A DNA stretch of 64,000 bases, taken from assembly GCF_025857195.1 (NCBI RefSeq), contig NZ_CP109787.1, positions 4,298,878 to 4,362,877 of the forward strand, read 5' to 3'. This document shows positions 17,298 through 26,076 of the stretch, in pieces (position 1 is the first letter of the stretch; each line of letters starts with the position of its first letter). Origin of the DNA: Leisingera thetidis (GTDB taxonomy: Bacteria > Pseudomonadota > Alphaproteobacteria > Rhodobacterales > Rhodobacteraceae). The position numbers and the translations under genes were made by a program. The notes beneath the pieces were generated by a model. That model saw nothing but the letters and a program-made list of their open reading frames with translations, did not search any database and was not told the origin of the DNA.

Positions 17298-17344
17298 CCA
17301 TGCGGATCTAGGGTGCCCCCGATCCGAAACGACAGGAGCCACCC

Positions 17345-18043
17345 ATGCTGACCCTTCTGACCTATCCCCGCAACGGCGCCGTCTTCAGCCTTAGCCCGTT
17401 TTGCGTCAAAGCGGCTCTGTTACTGGCTTTTTCCGGCCAAAGCTGGACCCGCGAAGACCTGAGCGACCCGCGCGGGATGCCGCACCGCAAGCTGCCGGTG
17501 CTGCGCACCCCTGGCGGTCTGGTGCCGGACAGCAGCGCCATCCGCGCCTGGCTGGAACGGCGGGGCACCAACTTCGACGCTTCGCTCGGCACGCGGGACC
17601 GGGCGCAGGCGCGGATGCTTATCCGCATGGCCGAGGATACGCTGTACTTCCATGTGGTGTGCAACCGCTGGGACAATGACGCCGTCTGGCCCACGATCCG
17701 CGACAAGTACTTCCATGAGATTCCCGCCCTGATCCGCCGCCCGGTCGCCGGCGCCATCCGCCGCTCGGTGCACAAGGGGCTGATGTTCCAAGGCACCGCG
17801 CGGTTCAGCAAGGAGGAACGGATCCAGCGTATCGATCAGGATCTGCAGGCCATCACCGCTCTGCTGAAGGGGCAGGATTTCCTGTTCGGAGCACACATCT
17901 CCAGCGCCGATTTCAGCGTTTCCTCGATGCTGCAGGCGATGGGGACAACTCCGGTCCGCACGCCGCTGGTGTCCCGTATCCTCGACGATGCGGTGCTCAA
18001 GCGTTACGTTAACCGGGTGTTCGAAACGGTGCCCCTGCCATGA
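17345..18043 (+). CDS. Glutathione S-transferase-family protein
   Basis: A 232-residue GST-fold protein. The N-terminal thioredoxin-like half contains SPFCVKAALLLAFSG, HRKLPVLRTPGGLVPDSSAI (cis-Pro and Ser of the glutathione site) and IRAWLERR. The C-terminal helical half contains FLFGAHISSADFSVSSMLQA, the conserved N-capping/hydrophobic staple region with Asp. It resembles the metaxin/Faxc-like GST group more than classical detoxifying enzymes. It is divergent from the WYL regulator and overlaps the next gene by four bases, so the pair is one transcript. Confidence 0.75.
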   Translation: MLTLLTYPRNGAVFSLSPFCVKAALLLAFSGQSWTREDLSDPRGMPHRKLPVLRTPGGLVPDSSAIRAWLERRGTNFDASLGTRDRAQARMLIRMAEDTLYFHVVCNRWDNDAVWPTIRDKYFHEIPALIRRPVAGAIRRSVHKGLMFQGTARFSKEERIQRIDQDLQAITALLKGQDFLFGAHISSADFSVSSMLQAMGTTPVRTPLVSRILDDAVLKRYVNRVFETVPLP

Positions 18044-18462
18044 CCCCGCCTTTTGCCAGCCGCGAAGTCGAAGCAGCCTTTGATTTCCCGGACCGGCAGG
18101 CCCGCGCGGGCCTGCTGGCGCTGCGCCGGCTTATCTTTGACACCGCCGCCCAGACGCCGGAAGCGGGCCGGATCGAGGAATCCTTGCGCTGGGGCCAGCC
18201 TTCCTATCTCACGCCGGAGAGCAAGACCGGCTCCACCCTCCGGCTGGGCGTGCCCAAGGATGCGCGCTTTGCGCTGTTTGTGCACTGTCAAAGCCGGCTG
18301 ATCCCGGAATTCGCCGCGGCCTTCCCGGCCTGGGACCGGTTCGAGGGCACCCGGGCGGTGCTGTTCAATGACCCCCGGGACGTGGAGCCGATCCGCCACG
18401 GCTGGCTGATCAGGCGGGCGCTCACCTACCGTATCCGGCCGCCGCTGGAGACCCCGGTCTGA
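18040..18462 (+). CDS. DUF1801 domain-containing protein
   Basis: A 140-residue protein with the DUF1801 (YdhG-like fold) pattern: RIEESLRWGQPSYLTPESKTGSTLRLG near the centre and GTRAVLFNDPRDV towards the end. The biochemical function of the family is unknown. It starts with ATG overlapping the GST stop (ATGA), so it is translationally coupled to that gene and presumably part of the same WYL-controlled response. Confidence 0.75.
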   Translation: MTPPFASREVEAAFDFPDRQARAGLLALRRLIFDTAAQTPEAGRIEESLRWGQPSYLTPESKTGSTLRLGVPKDARFALFVHCQSRLIPEFAAAFPAWDRFEGTRAVLFNDPRDVEPIRHGWLIRRALTYRIRPPLETPV

Positions 18463-18473
18463 GAAAATACTGC

Positions 18474-18493
18474 CCTGTCCCCGCGGGGACAGG
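18474..18493. terminator. Bidirectional palindrome between DUF1801 gene and rnr
   Basis: A perfect 20-base palindrome CCTGTCCCCG/CGGGGACAGG sits in the 34-base gap between two convergent genes. There is only a short A-run on one side, but position and strength suggest a shared terminator. Confidence 0.6.
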
Positions 18494-18496
18494 CGC

Positions 18497-20776
18497 TCAT
18501 TTCCGGCGTTTGCGTTCCACCTTGCGCTTCACCTTGGCGGCCTTGTGCTTGGACTTCGCCGCCTTGCGCTTCAGGGTGCGTCCTGCCGGGCTGCGCCGCC
18601 CGCCCTTGCGGGCTCCGCCGCCTTCCGGCAGCTGCTGGTCTTCGATGGCCAGCAGCTCCAGCTCCAGCCCGCCGGTCACCGGTGCCGCCTGGGTCAGCCG
18701 CACCGTGACCCGCTGGCCAATCGCCAGGGTCATGCCGGTGTCAGACCCGGTCAGCGTGCCGGCCTGGGGGTCGAAATGGAAGAACTCCCGCCCGATCGAG
18801 CGTACCGGCACCAGCCCGTCGGCCCCGGTTTCATCCAGCTTCACAAAGGCCCCGAAGCGGGCAATGCCGCTGATCCGGCCAGCAAACTCGTTGCCGACCC
18901 GCTCGCTCAGATAGGACGCAAGATAGCGGTCCGTGGTGTCCCTCTCGGCAATCATCGAGCGCCGTTCGGTATCGGAGATATGGGTTGCAGTCTCTTCCAG
19001 GCGTTCGATTTCCTCCGCAGTCAGGCCGTCATCGCCCCAGCCATGCGCCGAGATCAATGAGCGGTGCACGATCAGGTCGGCATAGCGGCGGATCGGCGAG
19101 GTGAAATGCGCGTAATTGCGCAGCGCCAGGCCGAAGTGGCCGAAGTTCTCCGGGTTGTAATAGGCCTGCTGCATCGACCGCAGGGTGGAGATATTGATCA
19201 GCTCCGCATCATCCGTCCCCGCCGCATGATTGAGCAGCGCGTTCAGATGCCGGGTCTGCAGCACCTGTCCCTTGGCCAGGTTCAGCCCTGCCGCGCGCGC
19301 GGTTTCCCGCAACGCTTCCAGCTTCTCGGGCGCCGGCTCCTCATGCACCCGGAACAGGAGCGGCGAGCGTTTCTGGATCAGCGTCTCTGCCGCGGCAACA
19401 TTGGCGAGGATCATGAATTCCTCGATCAGCTTGTGCGCATCCAGCCGGTCGCGGAAGGCAACCGAGGTGACATGGCCATCGTCATCCAGCACGATCTTGC
19501 GTTCCGGCAGGTCCAGATCCAGCGGCTCGCGCTCGGCTCTTGCCGTTGTTAGAGCCTGATAAGCGGCGTAAAGTGGCTTGATCACATCATTGAGGAAAGG
19601 TGCGGTCTTCTCGTTCGGATCGCCGTCCATCGCCTCCTGCACCTCGGCGTAATTCAGCGAGGCCACGGAGCGCATCAGCCCGCGGACGAACTTGTGGGTG
19701 ATCTTGTTGCCCTCGGCATCCACCTGCATCCGCACCGCGACACAGGCGCGCGGCACGCCTTCGTGCAAGCTGCACAGGTCGCCCGACAGCCGGTCCGGCA
19801 GCATCGGCACGACCCGGTCGGGGAAATAGCTGGAGTTGCCGCGTTTCCTCGCCTCGCGGTCCAGCGCCGAGCCGGAGCGCACATAGGCCGCCACATCGGC
19901 AATCGCCACCCAGATCACATGGCCGCCGGGGTTCCTGGGATCGTCATCGGCATGGGCATAGCAGGCGTCGTCATGGTCGCGCGCGTCCGCCGGGTCGATG
20001 GTGACCAGCGGCAGCTCGCGCAGATCCTCGCGGCCCTTCAGCCCCATCGGCTTGGCGGCATCCGCCTCCGCCATCACCTTGTCGGGGAATTGATCGGGGA
20101 TGCCGTGCTGATGAATCGCAATCAGCGATACCGCCTTGGGCGCCGCAGGGTCGCCCAGCCGTTCAACAATCCGCGCACGCGGCAGGCCCATGCGGCCCTT
20201 GGGGCCGGCCTGTTCCGCCTCGACCAGCTCGCCGTCCCTGGCGTCATTGATGGCATCCGGGGCCACCATCCATTCGGTTGACGCCGCCTTGTCGATCGGC
20301 ACGATCCGGCCGCCCTCAGATCCGGTGCGGAAGATCCCCAGAACCCGTTTCGGGTTGCTGCCGATACGGCGGATCAGCCGGGCTTCGTAGTTGTGGTCCT
20401 GATCCGGCACCATCTGCAGCTTGGCGAGGATCTTGTCGCCTTCACCCAACGCCGGGTCGGAGGCGCGGGTCAGGATCAGAATGACCGGTTCCACTCCTTC
20501 GCCATGCCATTCCAGCGGCCGGCCATACAGATCGCCGTCCGCGTTCGGTGCTTTCACCTGCAGCACGGTCACGGGGGGCAGCTGATCCGGGTCGCGGTAG
20601 GTCTTCTTGCGTTTCTGCAAGTGGCCCTCACCCTCCAGCTCCTTGAGGATGCGCTTGAGGTCGATGCGGTCGGCACCCTTGATGCCAAAGGCCTTGGCGA
20701 TATCGCGCTTGGAGGTATGGGTCGGGTTGGCGGAGATCCAGTCGAGGATTTCGGCCTTGGAGGGAATACGGCTCAT
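18497..20776 (-). CDS. rnr: Ribonuclease R
   Basis: A 759-residue processive 3'-5' exoribonuclease. It has an N-terminal winged-helix region (SKAEILDWISANPTHTSKRD), cold-shock domains, and the RNB catalytic domain with VTIDPADARDHDDACYA (acidic metal ligands). Then come FTSPIRRYADLIVHRSL and an S1 RNA-binding domain (GRISGIARFGAFVKL). The end is a strongly basic Lys/Arg tail of about 35 residues, which in RNase R helps unwind structured RNA. ATG at 20776 is chosen because the protein then begins MSRIPSKAEI; an upstream ATG at 20797 lacks a ribosome site. Confidence 0.92.
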   Translation of the reverse strand: MSRIPSKAEILDWISANPTHTSKRDIAKAFGIKGADRIDLKRILKELEGEGHLQKRKKTYRDPDQLPPVTVLQVKAPNADGDLYGRPLEWHGEGVEPVILILTRASDPALGEGDKILAKLQMVPDQDHNYEARLIRRIGSNPKRVLGIFRTGSEGGRIVPIDKAASTEWMVAPDAINDARDGELVEAEQAGPKGRMGLPRARIVERLGDPAAPKAVSLIAIHQHGIPDQFPDKVMAEADAAKPMGLKGREDLRELPLVTIDPADARDHDDACYAHADDDPRNPGGHVIWVAIADVAAYVRSGSALDREARKRGNSSYFPDRVVPMLPDRLSGDLCSLHEGVPRACVAVRMQVDAEGNKITHKFVRGLMRSVASLNYAEVQEAMDGDPNEKTAPFLNDVIKPLYAAYQALTTARAEREPLDLDLPERKIVLDDDGHVTSVAFRDRLDAHKLIEEFMILANVAAAETLIQKRSPLLFRVHEEPAPEKLEALRETARAAGLNLAKGQVLQTRHLNALLNHAAGTDDAELINISTLRSMQQAYYNPENFGHFGLALRNYAHFTSPIRRYADLIVHRSLISAHGWGDDGLTAEEIERLEETATHISDTERRSMIAERDTTDRYLASYLSERVGNEFAGRISGIARFGAFVKLDETGADGLVPVRSIGREFFHFDPQAGTLTGSDTGMTLAIGQRVTVRLTQAAPVTGGLELELLAIEDQQLPEGGGARKGGRRSPAGRTLKRKAAKSKHKAAKVKRKVERKRRK

Positions 20777-20827
20777 ACACTCCGCGTAGCATGGCACGGG
20801 GGCGGCGTCATGGTGAAAAGCGCGCGC

Positions 20828-21508
20828 TCAGCGCTGCGGCAGATCGGCGCCGGTGTCGACGTCGTGCAGGGTATCGGTCAGTGCGATGCGCCAGCCGGGC
20901 AGGGTTTGCAAGGTGTCGGCCAGCGCATGTCCGGTGGACCAGCGGGTATTTCCAAACAGTGATTGGGGCAGGCGGGACGGGTGTTTGGCGCCCACCAGCC
21001 AATAGCCGCCGTCCGCTGCCGGGCCAAAGACCGCGTCATGATCGCCAAGGGCGGCAAAGGCCCGGGCGATATGGGCGCGAGTGATGGCGGGAATGTCGGC
21101 GCCGATCAGGCAAACGGGGGTGTTGACGTGCCAAGGAGCGCGCTTGTCACTGGGTAGGTGGGTAGGCGCCCTCCCGGGGGGAGGGCCGGGCGCGGCCCGG
21201 CCAGCGGCCGGCCCGGACGTCGCAACACCGGGCGCTGTCCTGAGCATCCGTTTCATCCGTTGGCCGAGATCACCATCGCCTTGCGCCTGGCGCGGCAGAT
21301 CGGCAGGCCAAACCTTGGAAGCCACAGCCCTGTCCGGCGCGACCGCCAGCACGATCTGCCAGCGCGGGTCGCGCAGACGCCGGATCAGCCGGGCGGATTG
21401 GTGGCGGAACCACCAAGTTGCCGGGATCACGCCAATGTCCCGTCCCAGGCGGGTCTTCACCCGCCCTGGTCGCGGCTCCTTGACCATGATCACCAGGGTG
21501 CGTTTCAC
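20828..21508 (-). CDS. DUF2064/TIGR04282-type glycosyltransferase-fold protein with a palindromic insert
   Basis: A 226-residue protein with a GT-A-like fold. The start VIMVKEPRPGRVKTRLGRDIG is the family signature, and VCLIGADIPAITRAH and DAVFGPAADGGYWLVG are the conserved nucleotide/metal regions. Members occur in arsenosugar biosynthesis and as CofC-like nucleotidyltransferases; the role here is unknown. Between the helix ending KRMLRT and the VCLIGADIP strand lie about 35 low-complexity Gly/Ala/Pro-rich residues, encoded by GC-rich inverted repeats and probably inserted. GTG at 21508 overlaps the GNAT stop (GTGA). Confidence 0.75.
   Translation of the reverse strand: MKRTLVIMVKEPRPGRVKTRLGRDIGVIPATWWFRHQSARLIRRLRDPRWQIVLAVAPDRAVASKVWPADLPRQAQGDGDLGQRMKRMLRTAPGVATSGPAAGRAAPGPPPGRAPTHLPSDKRAPWHVNTPVCLIGADIPAITRAHIARAFAALGDHDAVFGPAADGGYWLVGAKHPSRLPQSLFGNTRWSTGHALADTLQTLPGWRIALTDTLHDVDTGADLPQR
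21168..21202. repeat. GC-rich double inverted repeat inside a coding sequence
   Basis: Two overlapping hairpins: GCCCTCCC-GGG-GGGAGGGC (21168-21186) and GGCCGGGC-GCG-GCCCGGCC (21184-21202). They encode the low-complexity insert of the DUF2064 protein in frame. The arrangement resembles palindromic elements that insert into genes without breaking the frame. Confidence 0.6.
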
Positions 21509-21930
21509 GTGAAGCTGAGCACCATGTCGCGGTGATCGATGCCGGCATCGTCATAGACCGGGCCAAAGGCGGTGAAGCCGAGTTTTTCATAAAACCCGAT
21601 GGCATGAACCTGCGCGCCCAGCTTGGCCCTGGCAATGCCGGGGCAGGCTTGAGCCGTTTCGACCGCCGCCTCGATCAGCCTGGCGCCCAGCCCGGTGCCA
21701 CGGGCGGAGGGCTGCACGCAGACCCGGCCGATCTTGGCGGTATCCTCCTTGAAGACAATCCGTGCCGTCCCCACCGGGATACCGTCCTGCACCGCCAGCA
21801 GATGGGTGGCAGTGGCGTCCAGCGCGTCCTGTTCCTCTTCCACCGGCACGCCCTGTTCTTCGACAAACACTTGGTGGCGCAGGGCTAGACAGGTTTCCAG
21901 GTCCTTGGTGACCGAGATGCGCAGGCTCAT
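21505..21930 (-). CDS. GNAT-family N-acetyltransferase
   Basis: A 141-residue GCN5-related acetyltransferase. [25 protein letters not shown] is the ElaA/YjcF-like N-terminal pattern. The acetyl-CoA motif A is [20 protein letters not shown] (R/Q-x-x-G-x-G/A), and motif B is [15 protein letters not shown]. The substrate is unknown. It overlaps dapE upstream (ATGA) and the DUF2064 gene downstream (GTGA), so dapE, this gene and the next form a tightly coupled operon. Confidence 0.82.
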   Translation of the reverse strand: MSLRISVTKDLETCLALRHQVFVEEQGVPVEEEQDALDATATHLLAVQDGIPVGTARIVFKEDTAKIGRVCVQPSARGTGLGARLIEAAVETAQACPGIARAKLGAQVHAIGFYEKLGFTAFGPVYDDAGIDHRDMVLSFT

Positions 21931-23072
21931 GCAAAATAATCCTGCAGGATACGGGTATAGATGGCCTTCAGCTGGTGGATCTGTGCAACCTCAACCCGTT
22001 CGTCCACCTGATGCATGGTCTTGCCGACCAGGCCGAATTCCACCACCGGGCAGTGGTCTTTCACAAACCGCGCGTCCGAAGTGCCGCCTGTGGTCGACAG
22101 TTCCGGCGTCCTGCCGGTCTCTGTCTCAACCGCTTTCGAGACCAGATCCGATAGCGCGCCGGGCGGGGTGATGAAACTTTCGCCGGAGACTTTCACGTTC
22201 ATTCCAATCTCAACGCCGAATTCCGCAGCCACCTTGTCTGCCTCGCCCTGCAGCCACTCCGTCAGGCTGGCGCCGGAGTGGGCATCGTTGAAGCGGATGT
22301 TGACGGCAGAGGTGGCCTGCGCCGGGATCACGTTGGTGGCGGTGTTGCCGGTGTCGATGGTGACCACCGCCAGGGTGGAGGCGTCGAAATGCGCGGTGCC
22401 CTGGTCCAGCTCATGGCTCGCCAGCCGGTCCATCAGCCGTGCCATCGCGTTCAGCGGGTTGTTGGCACGGTGCGGGTAGGCCGAATGCCCCTGTACCCCG
22501 GTCACGGTAAACCAGGCGGTGAGCGAGCCGCGGCGGCCGATCTTGATCATTTCACCTATCTCGTTGGGGCAGGTGGGCTCCCCCACAAGGCAGACGGACA
22601 TCCGCTCATCCTCGCGGCTCATGTAGTCCAGCAGCGCAGTGGTGCCATCCACCGCATCGCCTTCCTCGTCACCGGTGATGGTCAGGATGATGGACCCGTC
22701 CGGCGGCGTGTCCTTCACGAAATCAATGGCGGCTGCGGCAAAGGCGGCCACGCCTGACTTCATGTCGGTGGCGCCGCGGCCGTACATGAAACCGTCCTTC
22801 TCCTTGGCACCGAATGGCGGCATGGTCCAGGCGGCCTCATCCCCCAGGGGCACCACATCGGTGTGGCCGTTGAAGCCAAAGGTCCTGGCATGGCCCTTGG
22901 CGCCCCAGCGGGCAAACAGGTTGCAGACCTCGCCGCGGTCGGTGCGGGTGCAATCAAAACCGGCCGCGCTCAGCAGGTTTTCCAGCAGCACCAGCGCGCC
23001 GCCTTCATCCGGCGTAACCGAAGGGCACCGGATCAGATCGGCGGTCAGGCGGGCGGGATCGGTCTGCGGCAT
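21927..23072 (-). CDS. dapE: Succinyl-diaminopimelate desuccinylase
   Basis: A 381-residue M20-family zinc hydrolase of the lysine/meso-diaminopimelate pathway. It hydrolyses N-succinyl-LL-DAP to LL-DAP and succinate. The metal-binding motifs are [14 protein letters not shown] (His and Asp ligands), then [12 protein letters not shown] (catalytic Glu), [11 protein letters not shown] and the C-terminal [18 protein letters not shown] (His ligand). Length is normal. It leads an operon with the GNAT and DUF2064 genes. dapD of the same pathway is at 29864-30691. Confidence 0.93.
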   Translation of the reverse strand: MPQTDPARLTADLIRCPSVTPDEGGALVLLENLLSAAGFDCTRTDRGEVCNLFARWGAKGHARTFGFNGHTDVVPLGDEAAWTMPPFGAKEKDGFMYGRGATDMKSGVAAFAAAAIDFVKDTPPDGSIILTITGDEEGDAVDGTTALLDYMSREDERMSVCLVGEPTCPNEIGEMIKIGRRGSLTAWFTVTGVQGHSAYPHRANNPLNAMARLMDRLASHELDQGTAHFDASTLAVVTIDTGNTATNVIPAQATSAVNIRFNDAHSGASLTEWLQGEADKVAAEFGVEIGMNVKVSGESFITPPGALSDLVSKAVETETGRTPELSTTGGTSDARFVKDHCPVVEFGLVGKTMHQVDERVEVAQIHQLKAIYTRILQDYFA

Positions 23073-23381
23073 GGGCGGGCTCCTGAGCTTTTGGTCTGAA
23101 CTGGCCTAGCGCGGATCGCGGCGCGGCGCAATTCACAGGTCATGCCGCAGATGTGGCGCAAAAGCTGCGGTTTTGCGATTGGGCTGCGCAAGCCCTGCCC
23201 GTGTGGCTAGAATCATGTTAAGCAAATGTTAATCAAGATAAACCCGAGGCAGGGTACTCCGAGAGCAGCACCACCGTAACAGCGGGGCGCACGCATTTGA
23301 CCGGCGGTGGAGCCGCTGGCCACGCAGACGGCCAGCCTGTCTGCGGGGGAACCTGCTCGTATTGCGGGAGCAGCGGGAACA
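23073..23381. other. Intergenic region between dapE and the Hint-domain gene
   Basis: No gene is seen. It contains an inverted repeat CGCAAAA-N7-TTTTGCG at 23157-23177 and the TTAA-N7-TTAA box at 23218-23232. TAGAAT at 23209-23214 is a possible minus-10 element for the downstream Hint genes. Confidence 0.4.
23218..23232 (+). promoter_or_regulatory. CtrA-type box upstream of the Hint-domain genes
   Basis: TTAAGCAAATGTTAA is an exact TTAA-N7-TTAA, the recognised core of the CtrA response-regulator site in alphaproteobacteria. It lies 150 bases before the first Hint gene in an otherwise GC-rich background. CtrA controls motility and exported proteins in Roseobacter-group bacteria; that it acts here is inferred. 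Confidence 0.5.
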
Positions 23382-24953
23382 ATGGTCAGGGCACGCGAGC
23401 TTAACTACCAGACAAATGCCTCTGCAGAGCAGATGGCGCAGACCATTTTCGGTGACGGTGCCACCGTCACCGGTGCCTCCTATTCGGGATGGAGCCAGTC
23501 TTCGGCGATCTATTCGGGTGGCGATGCCCTGGCACCGGGCGCCACGCCCAGCGATTCCGGGGTGATCCTGTCGACCGGGCGCGCCAGCCATTTTACCCGC
23601 TCCGGCGGCGATCCCAACCGGTCCACGCAGACCTCGACCAATACGTCAGGCGAAAACAACAACCCGGACTTCAACGCCGCAGCGGGCACGAATACCTACG
23701 ATGCCTCTTATCTGGATGTGCGCTTCATTCCCGATTCGGATGTCATGACGATGCAATTCGTCTTCTCCTCCGAAGAATTCCCGGAGTTCCAGAATTCGGT
23801 CTATCAGGACGTGGTCACTGTCTGGGTCAATGGCGAGCAGGTGCAGATGGAGATCGGCAACGGCCAGGCCAACCCCAGCAACATCAGTTCGTCGATCAAC
23901 GAAAACCTCTATCTCGACAACGCGAATGACGATTACAACACCGAGATGGACGGTCTCACGCTCACCATGACGCTGACGATGCGCGTCAATCCGGGGGAGG
24001 AGAACGATATCCGCATCGGCATCGCCGATGTCAGCGACAGCAGCTACGACAGTAATCTGCTGATCGCTGCGGACTCGGTGCAGACTGATCTCGTGGCGAT
24101 GACCGACAACGTTTATGTGGCGCCGGACAGCAGCAAGACCATTGATGTGCTGGCCAATGATGTGAACAATTCCGGCGGCACCCTGACCATCACCCATATC
24201 AATGGCAGCGAAGTTGCAGCGGGCTCGGTGGTGACGCTGAATACCGGCCAGGAGGTGCAGCTGAATGCGGATGGCACGCTGACTCTGGTTGGTGACGGCG
24301 ACATCGAGGATTTCAATTTCACCTATCAGGTGAACAACGGGGTCAACTCCGACACCGGCTTTGTCAACGCAAGCTCGATTCCCTGTTTCGTCGCGGGCAC
24401 CCGGATCCGTACGCCCGATGGCGAGGTGCCTGTAGAGGAGCTGCTGCCCGGCGACCTGGTGGAAACCCGTGACGGAGGTGCGCAGCCCGTGTGCTGGACC
24501 GGCGGGCGATCAGTCGTGGCAGAAGGGGATTTTGCCCCCATCCGCATTGCTGCAGACACCTTCGGGCTGCATGGCGAGCTGATGGTCTCGCCGCAGCACC
24601 GGGTGCTGGTGCGCGGCGCCCATGCTGAACTGTTCTTTGGCGAGGAAGAAGTGCTGGTGGCGGCCAAGGATCTGGTCAACGGGCGCAGCATTGCCCGTAG
24701 CCCGGGCGGTGAGGTCACCTATGTGCACCTGATGTTCGATCGCCACCAAGTGATCTATTCCGAAGGGCTGGAAACCGAGAGTTTCCTGCCCGGACCGCAG
24801 ATCGTCAATCTGTTCGACCAGCCGGTGGCGGAGGAGATCTGCGCATTGTTCCCGGAACTCGACCCGGATACCGGAGCGGGCTACAGCGCAGCAGCGCGTC
24901 CTGCTCTCAAAGCGTTTGAAGGCCGGCTGCTGGCTGCAATCCAGGCAGCCTGA
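23382..24953 (+). CDS. Choice-of-anchor L / Hint-domain secreted protein
   Basis: A 523-residue protein. The N-terminal choice-of-anchor L region (about residues 5-225) begins NYQTNASAEQMAQTIFGDGA and contains MQFVFSSEEFPEF. A short Ig-like segment of 85-90 residues follows (VYVAPDSSKTIDVLANDV). A Hint_2 (hedgehog/intein-like) domain runs from about residue 334, with nucleophile Cys in PCFVAGTRIRTPDG and the His in VSPQHRVLV. ATG at 23382 fits the family N-terminus better than the upstream GTG at 23307. There is no Sec signal, so export by type I secretion is likely. The Hint domain may self-process the protein or attach it to a partner. Confidence 0.82.
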   Translation: MVRARELNYQTNASAEQMAQTIFGDGATVTGASYSGWSQSSAIYSGGDALAPGATPSDSGVILSTGRASHFTRSGGDPNRSTQTSTNTSGENNNPDFNAAAGTNTYDASYLDVRFIPDSDVMTMQFVFSSEEFPEFQNSVYQDVVTVWVNGEQVQMEIGNGQANPSNISSSINENLYLDNANDDYNTEMDGLTLTMTLTMRVNPGEENDIRIGIADVSDSSYDSNLLIAADSVQTDLVAMTDNVYVAPDSSKTIDVLANDVNNSGGTLTITHINGSEVAAGSVVTLNTGQEVQLNADGTLTLVGDGDIEDFNFTYQVNNGVNSDTGFVNASSIPCFVAGTRIRTPDGEVPVEELLPGDLVETRDGGAQPVCWTGGRSVVAEGDFAPIRIAADTFGLHGELMVSPQHRVLVRGAHAELFFGEEEVLVAAKDLVNGRSIARSPGGEVTYVHLMFDRHQVIYSEGLETESFLPGPQIVNLFDQPVAEEICALFPELDPDTGAGYSAAARPALKAFEGRLLAAIQAA

Positions 24954-24957
24954 CCGC

Positions 24958-26031
24958 ATGTCCTGGTTTGCGGTCTCCGGCAGCGGGCTGAATTGGTTTG
25001 ATCCGCAGGTGCTGCGGTCGGCCGGTGTACCTGACGGCGACAGCCTGCTGGTTCGCGGAACCATGATGCTGGAATTCCACTTGCCGGAAACCGCGCGGCC
25101 GGAACCGTTGCTCCTGTATTCGCAGGATGGCGACTGGTCACTGCGGCTGGCGCTGCAGGCGGTGCCGGGCGGCGGGCTGAGTTTTGTCCTTGAGCAAAAC
25201 GGTGCTGTTCTGCACCAGACACTGAACCCGACCGGCCTGGGACGTACCGGGCGGCTGCGGCTGACTTATGCCTGGGACGCACGCGCCCGTATTGGGCTGC
25301 TGACACTCGAGCAGCCGGACGGAAGCCAGATGCAGACCGCGGCACTTGCGGCACCCAAGCCCTGGCGGCGGCGTGATTTGCAGGCTTTGTCCGGACCGCA
25401 GGGCTACTTGGCGCCGGCGGTGGAGTATCTGGCCCTGTCCTGCAACATAGAGCCCGCAGGTCCGGCTCCAGCGCTGCTGCCTTCCACCCCCATTGCCACC
25501 CCCGATGGCTACCGCGTGCTTGGCGGCCTGCAGCGGGGCGACCTGGTTTTAACCAGCGGCGGCGCTGCTGTGCCCGTTCTGCAAGTGGTGAAGCGGCAGG
25601 TCCCGGCCCTTGGTTCCTTTGCGCCGGTGCGTCTGCGGGCGCCCTATTTCGGGCTGCTGCAGGACATTCATGTGGCGCCGTTCCAGCGGCTGGTTCTGTC
25701 CGGGTCCGAAGTCGAATACCTGTTCGGCCAGCCCGCTGTCCTGGTGCCTGCCGGCAACCTGCTGGGAACCGGCACCGCCTTGCCTGGGACGGCAGCAGCG
25801 CCGCTGATCACCTACCGCCAGGCGGTTCTGCCGGATCACGAGCCGCTGCTGGCAGCCGGCGCGATGACCGAGAGCCTGTTTCTGGGCCGCCTGCGCCGAG
25901 ACCCGCAGCGGCTGGCTGCCAGCCTGCTGGCATCGCTGGGTGCCGCAGCGCTGCCCGAACACCGACAGCCGAAATTTCCGGTGCTGCGCGCCTTTGACGC
26001 CGTTGTGCTGGCAGAACGGCGGACTGCCTGA
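24958..26031 (+). CDS. Hint-domain protein with degenerate active site
   Basis: A 357-residue protein, four bases downstream of the first Hint gene. The N-terminal half (about residues 1-165) looks like a lectin/concanavalin-type beta domain (FHLPETARPEPLLLYSQDGDWSLRLALQ) with no clear family. From about residue 178 a Hint_2 domain can be aligned to the neighbour, but the catalytic Cys region PCFVAGTRIRTPDG reads PALLPSTPIATPDG (Cys to Ala) and VSPQHRVL reads VAPFQRLV (His to Gln). It therefore should not catalyse the Hint acyl shift and may act as a binding partner or be decaying. Confidence 0.75.
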   Translation: MSWFAVSGSGLNWFDPQVLRSAGVPDGDSLLVRGTMMLEFHLPETARPEPLLLYSQDGDWSLRLALQAVPGGGLSFVLEQNGAVLHQTLNPTGLGRTGRLRLTYAWDARARIGLLTLEQPDGSQMQTAALAAPKPWRRRDLQALSGPQGYLAPAVEYLALSCNIEPAGPAPALLPSTPIATPDGYRVLGGLQRGDLVLTSGGAAVPVLQVVKRQVPALGSFAPVRLRAPYFGLLQDIHVAPFQRLVLSGSEVEYLFGQPAVLVPAGNLLGTGTALPGTAAAPLITYRQAVLPDHEPLLAAGAMTESLFLGRLRRDPQRLAASLLASLGAAALPEHRQPKFPVLRAFDAVVLAERRTA

Positions 26032-26076
26032 CACAGCGGTATCCGCATATCCGGCACTGAGGCCAATGGCGCTTGC

